A DNA stretch of 64,000 nucleotides from Aldehydirespirator sp965117015 (GTDB lineage Bacteria; Actinomycetota; Acidimicrobiia; Acidimicrobiales; Aldehydirespiratoraceae). The stretch lies in the NCBI GenBank assembly GCA_965117015.1, contig OZ220747.1, positions 1,116,001-1,180,000 on the forward strand. The letters run 5' to 3'. The notes under the pieces are model-generated. The model had not been told where the DNA came from. It ran no database searches and worked only from the letters and a program-made list of their open reading frames with translations. A program made the translations under genes and the position numbers. Positions 9,093 to 20,000 of the stretch are shown one piece after another (within the stretch, counting starts at the first letter, position 1; each line of letters starts with the position of its first letter).

Positions 9093-10274
9093 TCAGTCGG
9101 CCGGCAGCGGCCCGCTGAACTCGTCGTCAGCCAGCGGCGTGGCCACGTCGGCCCGAACCAGCTTCATCACGTGGGCGGCCCGACCCTCCCAGGTCGAGGC
9201 CGGCCCGACCCGGTAGAAGGGCGAGCGCAGGTTCTTCATCAGCTCGGTCACCATGTTGGTGTCCTCAAGGTTGGTGGTGGCCAGACGGTCCAGCTCGAAG
9301 TCCTGCTCCTCTGCGGACTTGTCGATGCCGTATATGCGGCTGAACAGCCGGGTGCGATCCGGGGCGATGGGGTCGGCCCGCACCAGGATGAGCTGCGTCG
9401 GGTAGGGCAGCGGCGTGAGGTTGGGGTAGATGAAGTCGGCGTAGTGGCCGAGCAGCTGCTCATGGGTGAGATCGGTGCGCCCGCCGGTTGAGTCCTCCTC
9501 TTCGGAGTGGGGCTTGAAGCCGCTGCAGGTGTGGCCCTCGAAGCGCACGATGGTGTCCATCTGCTTGCGGTACCGGTTGAGGCGCCGGTGCACGAAGCGC
9601 ACGTGGTAGTCGTCGTTGGAGTTCTCCGCGAAGGCCTTCCAGTTGATGGGGTAGGTCTCGTCGAGCTCCCGGTAGTAGCGGGTGAAGGTACCGAACCTGT
9701 AGAGGTCGTATCGCTCGGCCAGGGGGGCGATCCACTCCCGGAACGGCGGCGCCTTGCGGGACAGGCAGCCGAACACCAGCTTGTCCCAGGCCACCTCGAC
9801 GCGGATCGGCGCCAGCCCGTAGTCGGAGGTGGGCAGGTCGTCGGGGTACATGCGGGCCCGGTCGGGGATGCCCACCAGCCGGCCGTCGATGTTGTAGGCC
9901 CAGTTGTGGTACGGGCATGTCATGGTCTTGCCGCAGTTGCCGGCCGGCTCGTACAGCAGGCCCGACGCCCGGTGGCGGCAGTTGTTGAGGAATCCACGGA
10001 CCGAGCCGTCTTCCTGGCGGATCACCATCACCGGCTGGTAGCCGATGGTTCCCGTGATGAAGTCACCGGGCTCGACCAGGTCCTCGGTGTCGCCCAGCCA
10101 GACCCAGGATCGGCCGTATACCCGCACCATCTCGAGGTCGAACAGATCCTGGTCATAGACCTCGTAGGGCTGCAGCATCGGGCTGTCCAGCGGGGCGTCG
10201 ACCAGCCCGGAGGTTTCGCCCACCCTGCGTCGCAGACGCTCCACCACCGGCTCGTGCTCAAGGTCCGCGATCAC
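9093..10274 (-). CDS. Second Rieske non-heme iron oxygenase, alpha subunit
   Basis: A 393-aa Rieske oxygenase distinct from the one at 6373. The cluster ligands are C99-x-H101 and C120-x2-H123; the catalytic domain shows NWKAFAENSNDDYHVRFVH with H224 and H229 as iron ligands and an acidic pair just before. It lacks its own beta subunit in the window and may be an alpha3-type enzyme, like many demethylating monooxygenases. It is the first gene of the minus-strand operon (22 bp before the aldolase gene). Two non-identical alpha subunits in one operon suggest two successive oxidations of the same substrate, which is inference. Confidence 0.92.
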   Translation of the reverse strand: MIADLEHEPVVERLRRRVGETSGLVDAPLDSPMLQPYEVYDQDLFDLEMVRVYGRSWVWLGDTEDLVEPGDFITGTIGYQPVMVIRQEDGSVRGFLNNCRHRASGLLYEPAGNCGKTMTCPYHNWAYNIDGRLVGIPDRARMYPDDLPTSDYGLAPIRVEVAWDKLVFGCLSRKAPPFREWIAPLAERYDLYRFGTFTRYYRELDETYPINWKAFAENSNDDYHVRFVHRRLNRYRKQMDTIVRFEGHTCSGFKPHSEEEDSTGGRTDLTHEQLLGHYADFIYPNLTPLPYPTQLILVRADPIAPDRTRLFSRIYGIDKSAEEQDFELDRLATTNLEDTNMVTELMKNLRSPFYRVGPASTWEGRAAHVMKLVRADVATPLADDEFSGPLPAD

Positions 10275-10352
10275 GACGCGACCCTACCGGAGTGGCCCGG
10301 AGCCAGTCCAAGCCCGCGCCGCATCCGCAGCGGCGCCTCGGTGGACCGCGGT

Positions 10353-11264
10353 CTAGAACCAGTCGTAGGCGTCATCCGGGCGGTGGGACCAGCCCGAGCG
10401 GCCGATCTCGCGCATGGCCGGCCCCAGGCGGGTCATCTGCTCCGCGTAGAGAGCGGTACCGACGTGATGCCAGTTGCCGTGGCCCGGGAACACCCATTCC
10501 ACCGGCAGCGTCGCCAGCCGATCCATCGAGTCGGCCAGCGCCTCCCACGAATGGAACATCGGCCCGGCGAACACGTCGAGCTCGCCACGCCGGTGGTTCC
10601 AGTGGAGGGTGTCGCCGGTGAGCAGCCAGCGGCCATCAATGTGGAACACGACCGAGCCCTCGGTGTGGCCCGGAGCCGGAACAGTCACCACCCCCGGTGC
10701 GACCTCGACGATCTCGTCGCCCTCGAACAACGCGGTGGCATACGGCGCGGCGTCGGCGTCGGCTTCGTGGATCCAGACATCGGCGCCGTAGCGGCCGGCC
10801 CAGCGGTCGGCGTCGGCGACGTCGTCTCGGTGGGTCAACAGCACATGGCGCACCCCGCCGAGGTCGTCGATCCCCTCGGCCAGGCCGCGGGTGAACCGTG
10901 GCGAGTCGGTCATCAGGTTCCCGTCGAGTCGGGGCACCAGGTACGAATGCGCTCCGAACGACTCCCTGGCGTTGTGCCCCAGGGCGTACACGCCGGGCGT
11001 CAGCTCGAACGGGAACGCCGGTTGGGGCGGACGCCGGGCCTCGGTGGTCCCGATGGACTGCGTCGGGCAGGCCACCGCAGCCCGCCACAGTGCGGCGACC
11101 TCTCCGGCATTCTCCGGCTGACGAGCCACAAATGAGAGCCCGTCAGCGTCCCTGTCGATGAGCTCCGGCGCCCAGTGCCGGGAGGCGTCGCACCGGATAC
11201 AGCGCGTGTCGACAAACCAGATCCCCTCAGCATTGTCCGGATGCACCATGTCGATCCGAGCCAT
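10353..11264 (-). CDS. MBL-fold metallo-hydrolase with degenerate N-terminal ferredoxin-like segment
   Basis: A 303-aa protein. Residues 15-75 look like the small ferredoxin-type leader found in a subset of metallo-beta-lactamase-fold proteins: Cys at 22, 25 and 66 are present but the third position of the usual CxxCxxC is Ser28, so the cluster may be absent or altered. From about residue 85 the MBL fold follows: the metal motif reads THRDDVADADRW, then APGHTEGSV supplies a third His, LLTGDTLHW the bridging Asp, and FPGHGNWH the last His. The HRDD form of the motif is a recognised family variant. The substrate is unknown. It is 78 bp upstream of the Rieske operon and may belong to the same transcript. 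Confidence 0.85.
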   Translation of the reverse strand: MARIDMVHPDNAEGIWFVDTRCIRCDASRHWAPELIDRDADGLSFVARQPENAGEVAALWRAAVACPTQSIGTTEARRPPQPAFPFELTPGVYALGHNARESFGAHSYLVPRLDGNLMTDSPRFTRGLAEGIDDLGGVRHVLLTHRDDVADADRWAGRYGADVWIHEADADAAPYATALFEGDEIVEVAPGVVTVPAPGHTEGSVVFHIDGRWLLTGDTLHWNHRRGELDVFAGPMFHSWEALADSMDRLATLPVEWVFPGHGNWHHVGTALYAEQMTRLGPAMREIGRSGWSHRPDDAYDWF

Positions 11265-11340
11265 GCATTGATGGTAGCTACGCCGCTCGGCCGTGGACCC
11301 ACGACGCGATCAACGCAACAGTGCGACAATGCGGGGCGAG

Positions 11341-13092
11341 ATGACGTCGCCGGGAGCCAGCCAAGCCATCCGCTACGAGCCGGACGAACCCTGCCCGCCG
11401 CTGATCGCGCTGAGCGTCGGGGCTCAGGGCGTCATGCTGGTGCTGGCAACGATCGTGCTGATCGTGGCCATAACCGCCCGCGCCGGCGACCAGGACGACA
11501 GCTACCTCACCTGGGCCGTTTTCGCGTCCCTGGTCATCGCCGGGGGACTCACCGCGCTGCAAGCCAGCCGGTTCCGGCGGCTCGGCGGCGGGCACATCCT
11601 GATCATGGGGCCCACACCCAACTATGTGGCCATCTCCGTGCTGGCCCTGGCGGCGGGAGGCCCGGCCCTGCTCGCCAGCCTCACCGTGGCGGCGTCGCTC
11701 TTCTACCTCGCTCTGTCGCTCTGGCTCCCGCTCGTGCGCCGGATCCTCACGCCGGTCGTGTCGGGAACGGTGCTCATGCTGATCGCGGCCGCGATCCTGC
11801 CCGTAGCACTCGACCGGGTGAACGAGGTGCCCGAGGCCGCACCCGCCGCGGCCGGCCCCCTGGCTGCCCTGGTGACGCTGACCGCGGTGGTCGCGCTGTC
11901 GCTGCGCGTGTCGGGGTCCTGGAGAATCTGGTCCCCCTTCATCGCCATCGCAGCCGGCTGCGCAGTGGCGGTGCTGTTCGGCGCCTACGACGTCCAGCAC
12001 ATCAGCGACGCCCGATGGGTCGGACTGCCCACCGGCGGGTTCCCCGGACTCGAGTTGACCCCCAGCGTCGACTTCTGGGCGCTGCTGCCGGCCTTCGTGG
12101 TGGTGGCCCTGGTGGGCAGCGTGAAGAACATCGGCGACTCCATCGCCATCCAGCAGGTCTCATGGCGCCGGCCCCGAGTGACCGACTACCGGCTGGTGCA
12201 AGGATCGCTCAACACCAACGGGATCGGCATCCTGCTGTCGGGTCTGGCCGGCACGCCGCCGACCAGCGTCTACTCGTCGTCCAGCCCATCACTGATCAAC
12301 CTCACCGGCGTAGCGGCCCGCCGTGTCGGCTATGCCGTCGGGGCGCTCATGGTGGTGCTGTCCCTGCTGCCCAAGGTGACGGCCGTGCTCCTCGCCATCC
12401 CCAGCCCGGTCATGGGCGCCTACCTGCTCACCGCCGTCGGCATCCTCTTCGTCAGCGGCATCCAGACTGTGGTGAGCGGCGGCCTCGACCGGGGCAAGGC
12501 CCTCGCCGTGGGGATCGCCTTCTCGGTGGGCGTCGGCCTGGACAACCAGACCATCGGCGCAGACCTGATGGGCGAGACATGGGGGCCGCTGATCGACAAC
12601 GGCATGCTGGCCGGCGCTCTCGTCGCGGTGCTGATAACCCAGTTCGTGGAGTTGACAAGCCGGGGCCGGCGGGCGCGCCTGCGGGTCGACCTGCACCCGT
12701 CGGCCGTCAGCAAGATCGACGAGTTCCTCCACGGTTTCGCGGCCGACCTCGGATGGGACGACGCGGCCGCACAGCGACTTCGATCAGCAGGAGAGGAGAC
12801 GCTGGCAAGCCTGCTTCAACAAGCTGGCGACGGCTCGGCTGCCGACTCTCCGGGCCTGATCGTCGTGGCCCGCCAGAACGGCGCGGTAGTGGAGATGGAG
12901 TTCCTTGCCGTCTTCGACGAGCAGAACCTCGAGGACCGGCTGGCCCACCTGAGCGAGGAGTCCCAGAGCGCGGCGGGCATGGAGGAGGGCGAGATCTCGC
13001 TCAGACTGCTCAAGCACTACGCCTCCTCGGTGCACCACCAGAAGTTCCATGGGCTCGACGTTGTGACGGTGCAAGTCAGGGAGACGGGCTAG
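11341..13092 (+). CDS. NCS2-type nucleobase permease fused to a C-terminal ATPase-like (HATPase_c) domain
   Basis: A roughly 583-aa protein. The first 430 residues have about 12 hydrophobic segments and NCS2 (xanthine/uracil/ascorbate) signatures such as GPTPNYVAI and the LSGLAGTPPTSVYSSSSP segment followed by LTGVAARRVGY, the counterpart of the family's G-T-x-P motif. Residues from about 450 onward are soluble and contain DEFLHGFAADLGW and RLRSAGEETLASLL, resembling the N-box helix of anti-sigma/histidine-kinase ATPase domains, without a canonical kinase histidine. Starts are possible at 11293, 11329 and 11341; 11341 has a GGGGCGAG run just upstream. Known NCS2 transporters take up purines or pyrimidines with a cation; a tail that senses nucleotides or state is inferred. 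Confidence 0.85.
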   Translation: MTSPGASQAIRYEPDEPCPPLIALSVGAQGVMLVLATIVLIVAITARAGDQDDSYLTWAVFASLVIAGGLTALQASRFRRLGGGHILIMGPTPNYVAISVLALAAGGPALLASLTVAASLFYLALSLWLPLVRRILTPVVSGTVLMLIAAAILPVALDRVNEVPEAAPAAAGPLAALVTLTAVVALSLRVSGSWRIWSPFIAIAAGCAVAVLFGAYDVQHISDARWVGLPTGGFPGLELTPSVDFWALLPAFVVVALVGSVKNIGDSIAIQQVSWRRPRVTDYRLVQGSLNTNGIGILLSGLAGTPPTSVYSSSSPSLINLTGVAARRVGYAVGALMVVLSLLPKVTAVLLAIPSPVMGAYLLTAVGILFVSGIQTVVSGGLDRGKALAVGIAFSVGVGLDNQTIGADLMGETWGPLIDNGMLAGALVAVLITQFVELTSRGRRARLRVDLHPSAVSKIDEFLHGFAADLGWDDAAAQRLRSAGEETLASLLQQAGDGSAADSPGLIVVARQNGAVVEMEFLAVFDEQNLEDRLAHLSEESQSAAGMEEGEISLRLLKHYASSVHHQKFHGLDVVTVQVRETG

Positions 13093-13136
13093 CCCGGCCT
13101 TCTGGGCTGGCTCCGGCACCCGGTACGATCCCCCCG

Positions 13137-14042
13137 ATGGCCTCGGAAGCTGACTGGAACCTTCCCGAGCCACTGTCGGTCCACGAGGTCCCGGTGGACG
13201 GGGACGCCACCATTACCGTGCGCCGGCACGGTAACCCGGAGGGCATCAGGCTCGTCCTGAGCCACGGCATCGGTCTCTCGATTGATCTCTACTACCCGTT
13301 CTGGTCGCTACTGACCGACGAATTCGATGTCGTCGTCTACGACCTGAGGAGTCACGGCTGGAACGCGGTCAGTCCCCTGTCGGACCACACCGTCCCCACC
13401 TTCGTCGAAGACCATGACCGGGTCCTCGAGGCCATCGACGACCGCTACGGGGAGAAGCCGCAAGTGGGTGTGTTCCACTCAGTCTCGTCGTTGGCTCCGT
13501 TGCTGTCGTCCACGGAGGGGAGCCGGTTCTCGGCCCTCGTGCTGTTCGACCCTCCCCTGCGCAAACCGGTCGAGACCCGCAACGAGTTCGACGAAGCGAT
13601 CAAGCGCGCCGCCAAGATGGCCGAGCAGCGCACCTTTCAGTTCAAGAGCCTGGAGGTCTACGCCGACCTGCTCGCCTTCCTGCCCCCGTTCAGGCAGATG
13701 GTCCCCGGTGTCCATCAGCTGATGGCGAGCACCACGCTGCGCGAGGCTGAGAACGGCTCCGGCTTCGAACTTCGCTTCCCCCGGGAGCACGAAGCGCAGA
13801 TCATGGCTCATGCCCGGATCTTCGCGGTGCTGGTCGATCTGGATGCTCTGCGATGCCCGACCAAGGTGATCGGCGCCGACCCGACGCTGCCCTACTCGTA
13901 TCTCCCGACGCTCGACTTCGGCGAGATGCTGACGGTGGACTACGACTTCCTGCCCGACGCCACGCACTTCCTCCAACTGGAGCAGCCGGACAACTGTGTG
14001 GCCATCATGCGCAAGTTCCTGGAGCCGATCGGCCTTGCCTGA
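13137..14042 (+). CDS. Alpha/beta hydrolase, PKS-associated
   Basis: A 301-aa alpha/beta hydrolase. The oxyanion strand is LVLSHGIGLS (about residues 39-48). The nucleophile elbow is GVFHSVSS near residue 115, lacking the usual second Gly of GxSxG, and the likely catalytic His lies in PDATHFLQLEQP near residue 280. The gene overlaps the PKS start by eight bases when the TTG at 14035 is used, so the two are translationally coupled. Because the PKS has no thioesterase, this enzyme is a candidate for chain release or editing, though it could equally act on a tailoring ester. Start ATG 13137 is chosen because the frame further upstream is antisense or out of phase with the permease gene. Confidence 0.85.
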   Translation: MASEADWNLPEPLSVHEVPVDGDATITVRRHGNPEGIRLVLSHGIGLSIDLYYPFWSLLTDEFDVVVYDLRSHGWNAVSPLSDHTVPTFVEDHDRVLEAIDDRYGEKPQVGVFHSVSSLAPLLSSTEGSRFSALVLFDPPLRKPVETRNEFDEAIKRAAKMAEQRTFQFKSLEVYADLLAFLPPFRQMVPGVHQLMASTTLREAENGSGFELRFPREHEAQIMAHARIFAVLVDLDALRCPTKVIGADPTLPYSYLPTLDFGEMLTVDYDFLPDATHFLQLEQPDNCVAIMRKFLEPIGLA

Positions 14043-17000
14043 TTCGCCCCGACGCCCCGGAGGCCCGCCTGGGTCGCCGATAGCGGTCGTGGGCATGGCG
14101 TGCCGGTTCCCCGGCGCACCCGATGTAACGGCCTTCTGGCAGCTCCTGGACGACGGCGCCAGCGCCATCACCGAGGGCGAGCCCGGCTCGGGTGTCGGCC
14201 GTGTCGGGGAGCTGTTCCGCGATGCCGCGGTCCAGAACAGCGCATGCCGCTTCGGCGCCTTCATCGACGGGATCGACCAGTTCGACGCGGCCTTCTTCCG
14301 TATCTCGCCGGTGGAAGCGCAGCTGCTCGACCCGCAGCAGCGGCTGATGCTCGAGGTGAGCTGGCAGGCCTTGGAGGACGCCGGCATCGACCCCGACCGG
14401 CTCGAGGGCAGCCGCACCGGTGTGTACGCGGGGATAAGCAACAACGAGTACCGGACCCTGGTGCTCGACGGGAACGACACCGCCGAGCCCGCGGCCAGCC
14501 TCTACTCCGTCGCCGGGACCTCGTTCAACACCGCCATCGGGAGGGTCGCCTTCGCACTCGGACTGCGAGGCCCGGCCATGGCGGTGGACACGGCCTGCTC
14601 CTCGTCACTGGCGGCCGTGCACCAGGCGGTGTCCGGGCTCCAGAGAGGCGAAGCCGACCTCGCCCTGGCCGGCGGGGTCCACGCCATCCTGTCGGGCCGC
14701 CTCTTCGAGCTGCGGGGCAACGCGGGGATGCTGGCGCCCGACGGGCGCTGCAAGACCTTCGACGCGGCCGCCAACGGCTACGTGCGGGGCGAGGGCTGCG
14801 GGATCCTGGTACTGAAGCGCCTCAGCGACGCCGAGGCCGACGGGGATCGGATCTGGGGCGTGATCCGGGGCACAGCCCTGAACCAGGACGGTGCCAGCCA
14901 GGGTCTTACCGTCCCGAACGGAGAGGCCCAGCAGCAGGTCATCGCCGACGCCCTGGCCTGGGCGGGCGTCGAGGCCGCGGACGTGGACTACGTGGAAACC
15001 CACGGCACGGGCACACCGGTCGGCGATCCCATCGAGGCCGAGGCCACCGGGATGGCATACCGCGCCGGAAGGGACCGCCCTCTGCTGATCGGGTCGGTCA
15101 AGACCAACCTCGGCCATCTGGAGTCGGCTGCCGGCGCGGCCAGCCTGATCAAGGTGATGCTGGCCATGAAGCGAGGGGTCATCCCCTCCCATCTCAACTA
15201 CCGTGACCCGAATCCCGAGATTCCGTGGGAGCAGCTGCCGCTGCAAGTCACCGCGGAACCCACGGATTGGCCCGGTCACGGCGACCGCCGGCCGCTTGCC
15301 GGGGTCAGCGGATTCGGCTGGTCGGGCACCAACGCCCATGTGGTGGTGGAGGGGTACGGAGCCGCGGACGCCGCCGTCGAGGGCAACGACCCGCGGCGAT
15401 GGCTGCGCGGACCATCCAGACCCGTCGCCATCAATGCTCCAGCAGACGCTGGAATAAGGGCAGCACCGTCGGCTCGCCCTGCCCGGCTGCTGCCATTGTC
15501 GGCCAAGACCGGTGACGCCCTGCGGGAGACGGCGGCCCGCTACATGGAGTGGCTCGAGGAGCGCTCCGAGGATCCGTCCGACGAAGAGGCGGACCGGCCG
15601 CTGTCCGACGCGGCCTGGACCGCAGCGGTGGGACGGAGCCACTTCGCCCGCCGGACCGGCGTGGTGTTCACGGACAGGGAGTCCCTGAACGCAGGGTTGA
15701 GAGTGCTCGCGGAGAGCGACGAGCCGCCGCGCCGGACAGCCACCAGGATTGCCTTCGCCTACACAGGCCAGGCCAGCCAGTGGGTGGGCATGGGCCGCGC
15801 CCTCTACGACTCCGAGCCGGTCTTCCGGGCCGTCCTCAACCGCTGCGACGAGGTGCTGCGAGCCGAGCGCGGCGTCTCCATGCTCGAGGTGATGTTCGAC
15901 TCCGGCACCGATGCCGAGGATCTGGACGATCCGGCCTGGACCCAGCCGTGCATCTATGCGATCGAGTGCGCCCTCACCAGCCTCTGGGCTAGCGCCGGAG
16001 TCCAACCCGATGTGGTCGTCGGCCACAGTCTCGGGGAGATCGCGGCCGCCCATGCCGCCGGGGCGTTCAGCCTCACCGACGGGCTCCGGTTCGCGGCCGC
16101 CCGCGGTGCGCTGATGGGCAGGCTGCCCGAGGACGGTGCCATGGCCGCGGTGTTTGCCACCCCGGAGCGGGTGGCAGCTGCGGTCGAGGAGCTCAACGCA
16201 TCGACGGGGGGCTCGCCGGCGAGCGTGGCCGCCGACAACGGGATGCACCAGGTGATCAGCGGCCCGGCCGGCAAGGTCGACAGCCTGCTCGAGGGCTTCG
16301 AGTCGGAGAAGGTATGGGTTCGCAGGCTGCGCAAGAGCCCCGCCTACCACAGCGCGCTGGTGGAGCCGGCCCTCGACGACCTTGAAGCCGTGGTCGACGG
16401 CATCGAGACCGAGGCGCCGTCGGTCACCTACGTGAGCAGCATGACCGGCCAGGTGCTGGAGGCGGGCGATGCCCTCGACGGCCGGTACTGGCGGCGCCAG
16501 GCCCGAGCCCCGGTCGCGTTCCGCACCTGTGTCGAGACTCTGGCCGCCATGGGCGTGGACACGGTGATCGAGATCGGTCCCGACACGGTGCTGGGCCCCA
16601 CCGTCGCGACCGCATGGCCCTCCGAACCCGGCACGACCGAGCCGGCCATCGCCTCCAGCATGCGGAAACCGTCGGCCGGCAAGCCGGACCCGCCCGACGG
16701 CAGCGGCTTCCTCGACGCGGTCGCGGCCGCCTACGGTGCCGGAGTCGACCTCTCGTTCGAGGGCCTCTTCGCAACCGAGAGCCGGCGCCGCGTACCCCTT
16801 CCCGGCTACCCGTTCCAGCACCAGCGCCACTGGGTGGAGCCTCCCCGCCGGCGAAGGCAGACCGCAGGCCACCCGCTGCTGGGAACACGCCACGACTCGC
16901 CGCGGGGCGAGACCCTCTACACGACCGAGATGTTCGCCTCCGACCCGGCGTGGCTCGACGACCACCGGGTGTACGGGCGGGTGATCACACCGGGCGCGCT

Positions 17001-20000
17001 GTACGGCTCAATGGCCGCAGCGGCCTGCGAACCGCCGGGCGATCCGTGGTCGCTGATAGTGGAGGACCTTCAACTCCACAGCCCGATGATCTTCGACGAG
17101 GACGACCCGCAGGACGCCGCCGAGACCACGGGGCGCAGCGTGCAGTTCGTGCTCGACCGCGCCGACGCGGCGGCACCACGCCCATTCGAAGTGTTCAGCC
17201 GGTCCGACGGCGAGGACGGATGGACTCTGCACGCCCAGGGCCAGGTGTCGTCCGGTACCAGCCCCTCGCTCGGCTCCGAACCGCTCGAGGGGGAGCAACT
17301 CGGGGCCGATCTCACCGCGGTCGACCTAGCGGAGTTCTACCGGGCCCGGGCCGACGCGGGAGTGGACCTCGGCGAGTCGTTCCGCACGCTGCACTCGCTG
17401 TCGGTAGGCGACGGCGAGGCGTTGGGCGAGGTCGCCCTGCCCGACGGCGTGGACGGCGGTGGCGCGGTGATGCACCCGCTCCTGCTCGACGGCTGCTTCC
17501 AGGTGATGGCCGCCGCCCGGCGCACCGCCGGCGCGGAGGACGGTTCTCCCTACCTGCCGTTCGGATGGGAGCGACTGTGGCTCGACGGCCCCCTCCCCGA
17601 CCGGCTGCTCTGCCACGCCCGCCTCCGTGAGCCGGGGGGCGTGACCGACGGCGAACCGGCGGGACCCCGTGAGGTGATCGCAGCCGACCTGCGGTTCTAC
17701 GCCCTCGACGGCACCGGTATCGGCGGCTTGGACTCCTACACGGTCAAGCGGGCCACCCGGGCGGCCCTGCTCTCCGCGGCCGAGGGGCTCGACGACCTGC
17801 TGTACGAGGTTGTGTGGCGGGACCGACCCCTGCCCGACGGGGTGGTGCCCGCCGACTTCCTTCCGAGCCCTGCGGCGGTGGCCGCCCGTTCCAGCCCGTT
17901 CGAGGCGTACCTGGAAGCCGCAGGGGTGGACACGGCCGGCCGGACCAGCCTGTTGACCGACCTGGAGCGGTTGTCGTGGCGTTATGCGCTGCAGGCGCTG
18001 GAGCGCCTGGGCTGGCAGCGCACCGGGGGCACCGAGATCGAGCCCGACAGCCTGCGCCAGCAACTCGGAGTGCTGCCCGAGCACAGCCGCGTCTTCCGCC
18101 GGCTGTTCGAGTTGCTGGCCCGGGCGGGCGTGGTAGAGGCCGCGGGTGACGCCTTCGTTGTCAAGTCCGGGTCCCCCGATGCCCTGTCACCGGAGATGCC
18201 TCGGGACCCGGAGGAGTTCGCGGCCGAGATGGCCGGCCGGTACGAGCACGGCTCGACCGAGATCGGTCTCTTCCGGCGCAGCGCCGGTGCCCTGGCCGAG
18301 GTGCTCACCGGCGACGCCGATCCGCTGACGCTGCTGTTCAGCAGCGGTGAGCCCACCGCGGCCGACCTGTATCTCAAGGCGCCGGTGGCAAGGGCGGCCA
18401 ACCAGATGCTGGCCGACGCGGTGGTGGCCCTGCTGGAGCAGTTGCCCGAAGACCGGATGCTGCGAGTGGTCGAGGTCGGTGCGGGCACCGGCTCGGCCAC
18501 GGCCGCAGTGCTGCCGGAGCTGCCCGAGGGGCGTTTCGACTACACCTACACCGATATCTCTGCGGGCTTCTTCGCGGAGGCCGAGGGGCGTTTCGGCGGC
18601 CGCGAGGCGTGCATCGAATACCGGGTGCTCGACATCGAGAAGGACCCGGCCGCCCAAGGCTTCGACTACCACAGCTACGACCTGCTCATCGCGTCCAACG
18701 TGCTGCACGCCACCCGCTACCTGTCCGAGACGCTGGAGCACTGCCGGAACCTGCTGGCACCGTCGGGCCATCTCGTGGCCCTCGAGAACCTCCGGGGGCA
18801 GGGCTGGCTGGACCTGACATTCGGGCAGCTGGACGGTTGGTGGCGCTTCGCCGATTCCTGCCGGCCCCACCACGCTTTGGCCGGTCCCGCCGTCTGGCGG
18901 CAGGCGCTCGCCGATGCCGGCTTCGATGGGGCCGAGATCCTGGGAGCGGACGAGTCCGATCCCGAACAGGAGCCCGACCGGGGCGTGATCCTGGCCCAGG
19001 GTCCGGCCGAGGTGACCGAGCGCCCGGGGGTGTGGGTCCTGGCCGCCGATCAGACCGGAGTGGCCGGCGAGTTGGCAACCCGGTTGGCGGCCCGCAACCA
19101 GATCGTCGTGCTGGCCACCGACGAGACGGAGCCCGGGCACGCGGTGCCCCCACCCGACCGGGTCTCGCTGGCGGTCATCGACATGGAGCAGCGATCCGAT
19201 TGGCTGGCACTCTTCGAGAGCCTCCCGCCGGACGTGCCCCTGAGCGGCGTAGGCCACTTCACCGCCCTGGACAACCGTGGCGCGCAGGCTGCTACCGGAG
19301 AACTGGCATCCGACGTGAAGAGGGCCACGTCGACGGCGCTCGCGCTCATGCAGGGTCTAGCCGATGCGGATCTGGCGGTGGCCAAGGGCGTCTGGTTCGT
19401 TACTCGGGGCAGCCAGGTGCTGGAGCACGAGCGGGTCGACGGTCTGGCCGGTTCGGCTCTGTGGGGCTTCGGGAAGGTCGCAGCCCGGGAGGCAGCCCAT
19501 CTGCAGCCGAGGATGATCGACCTGGATCCTGCGGCGACCGCTCCGTCGCCCGACCTCTCAGAAGAGTTCCTGTACCCCGACCCCGAGACGCACATCGCCT
19601 ACCGAACCGGGCACCGCCAGACCGCCCGGCTGGTGCGGACCTCCGCCGGCACCGAGCGCCTGAGCCTGCCCGAGCCGGCCGGCGAGTCGGCCTGGCTGCT
19701 CGAACCCGACCCTCAGGGCGCGCTGGAGGGACTCCAGGTGGAAGCCGCGCCGGCCCGCTCGCTGGCCGCCGGCGAGGTCCGTGTGGCCGTGCTGGCCACC
19801 GGACTCAACTTCTGGGACATGTTCCGCTCCCTGGGCGTGATCGACGAGGGCCTGCTGGGAGGCGAGTTCTGCGGGCGGGTGCTCGAGGTCGGGCCGGGCG
19901 TGACGACGGTGCAGGAGGGCGATCGGGTGGTCGGCCTGGCGTTCGGAACCTTCTCCTCGGAGGCGGTGACGTGCCAGGAGATGGTGGCTCCGGCGCCGGC

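Noticed and set aside
13083..13110. Small inverted repeat AGCCC/GGGCT after the permease gene as a terminator
   Set aside because: Only five base pairs and a GC-rich loop; not distinguishable from background.
11175..13136. In-frame upstream extension of the alpha/beta hydrolase through the permease
   Set aside because: The extension lies out of phase with the permease and shows no protein-like pattern; the hydrolase begins at ATG 13137.
14605..16965. Long open frame (786 codons) on the minus strand inside the PKS gene
   Set aside because: High GC makes long antisense frames common; composition is Arg/Gly/His-rich, no domain is visible and the plus strand has clear KS and AT motifs.
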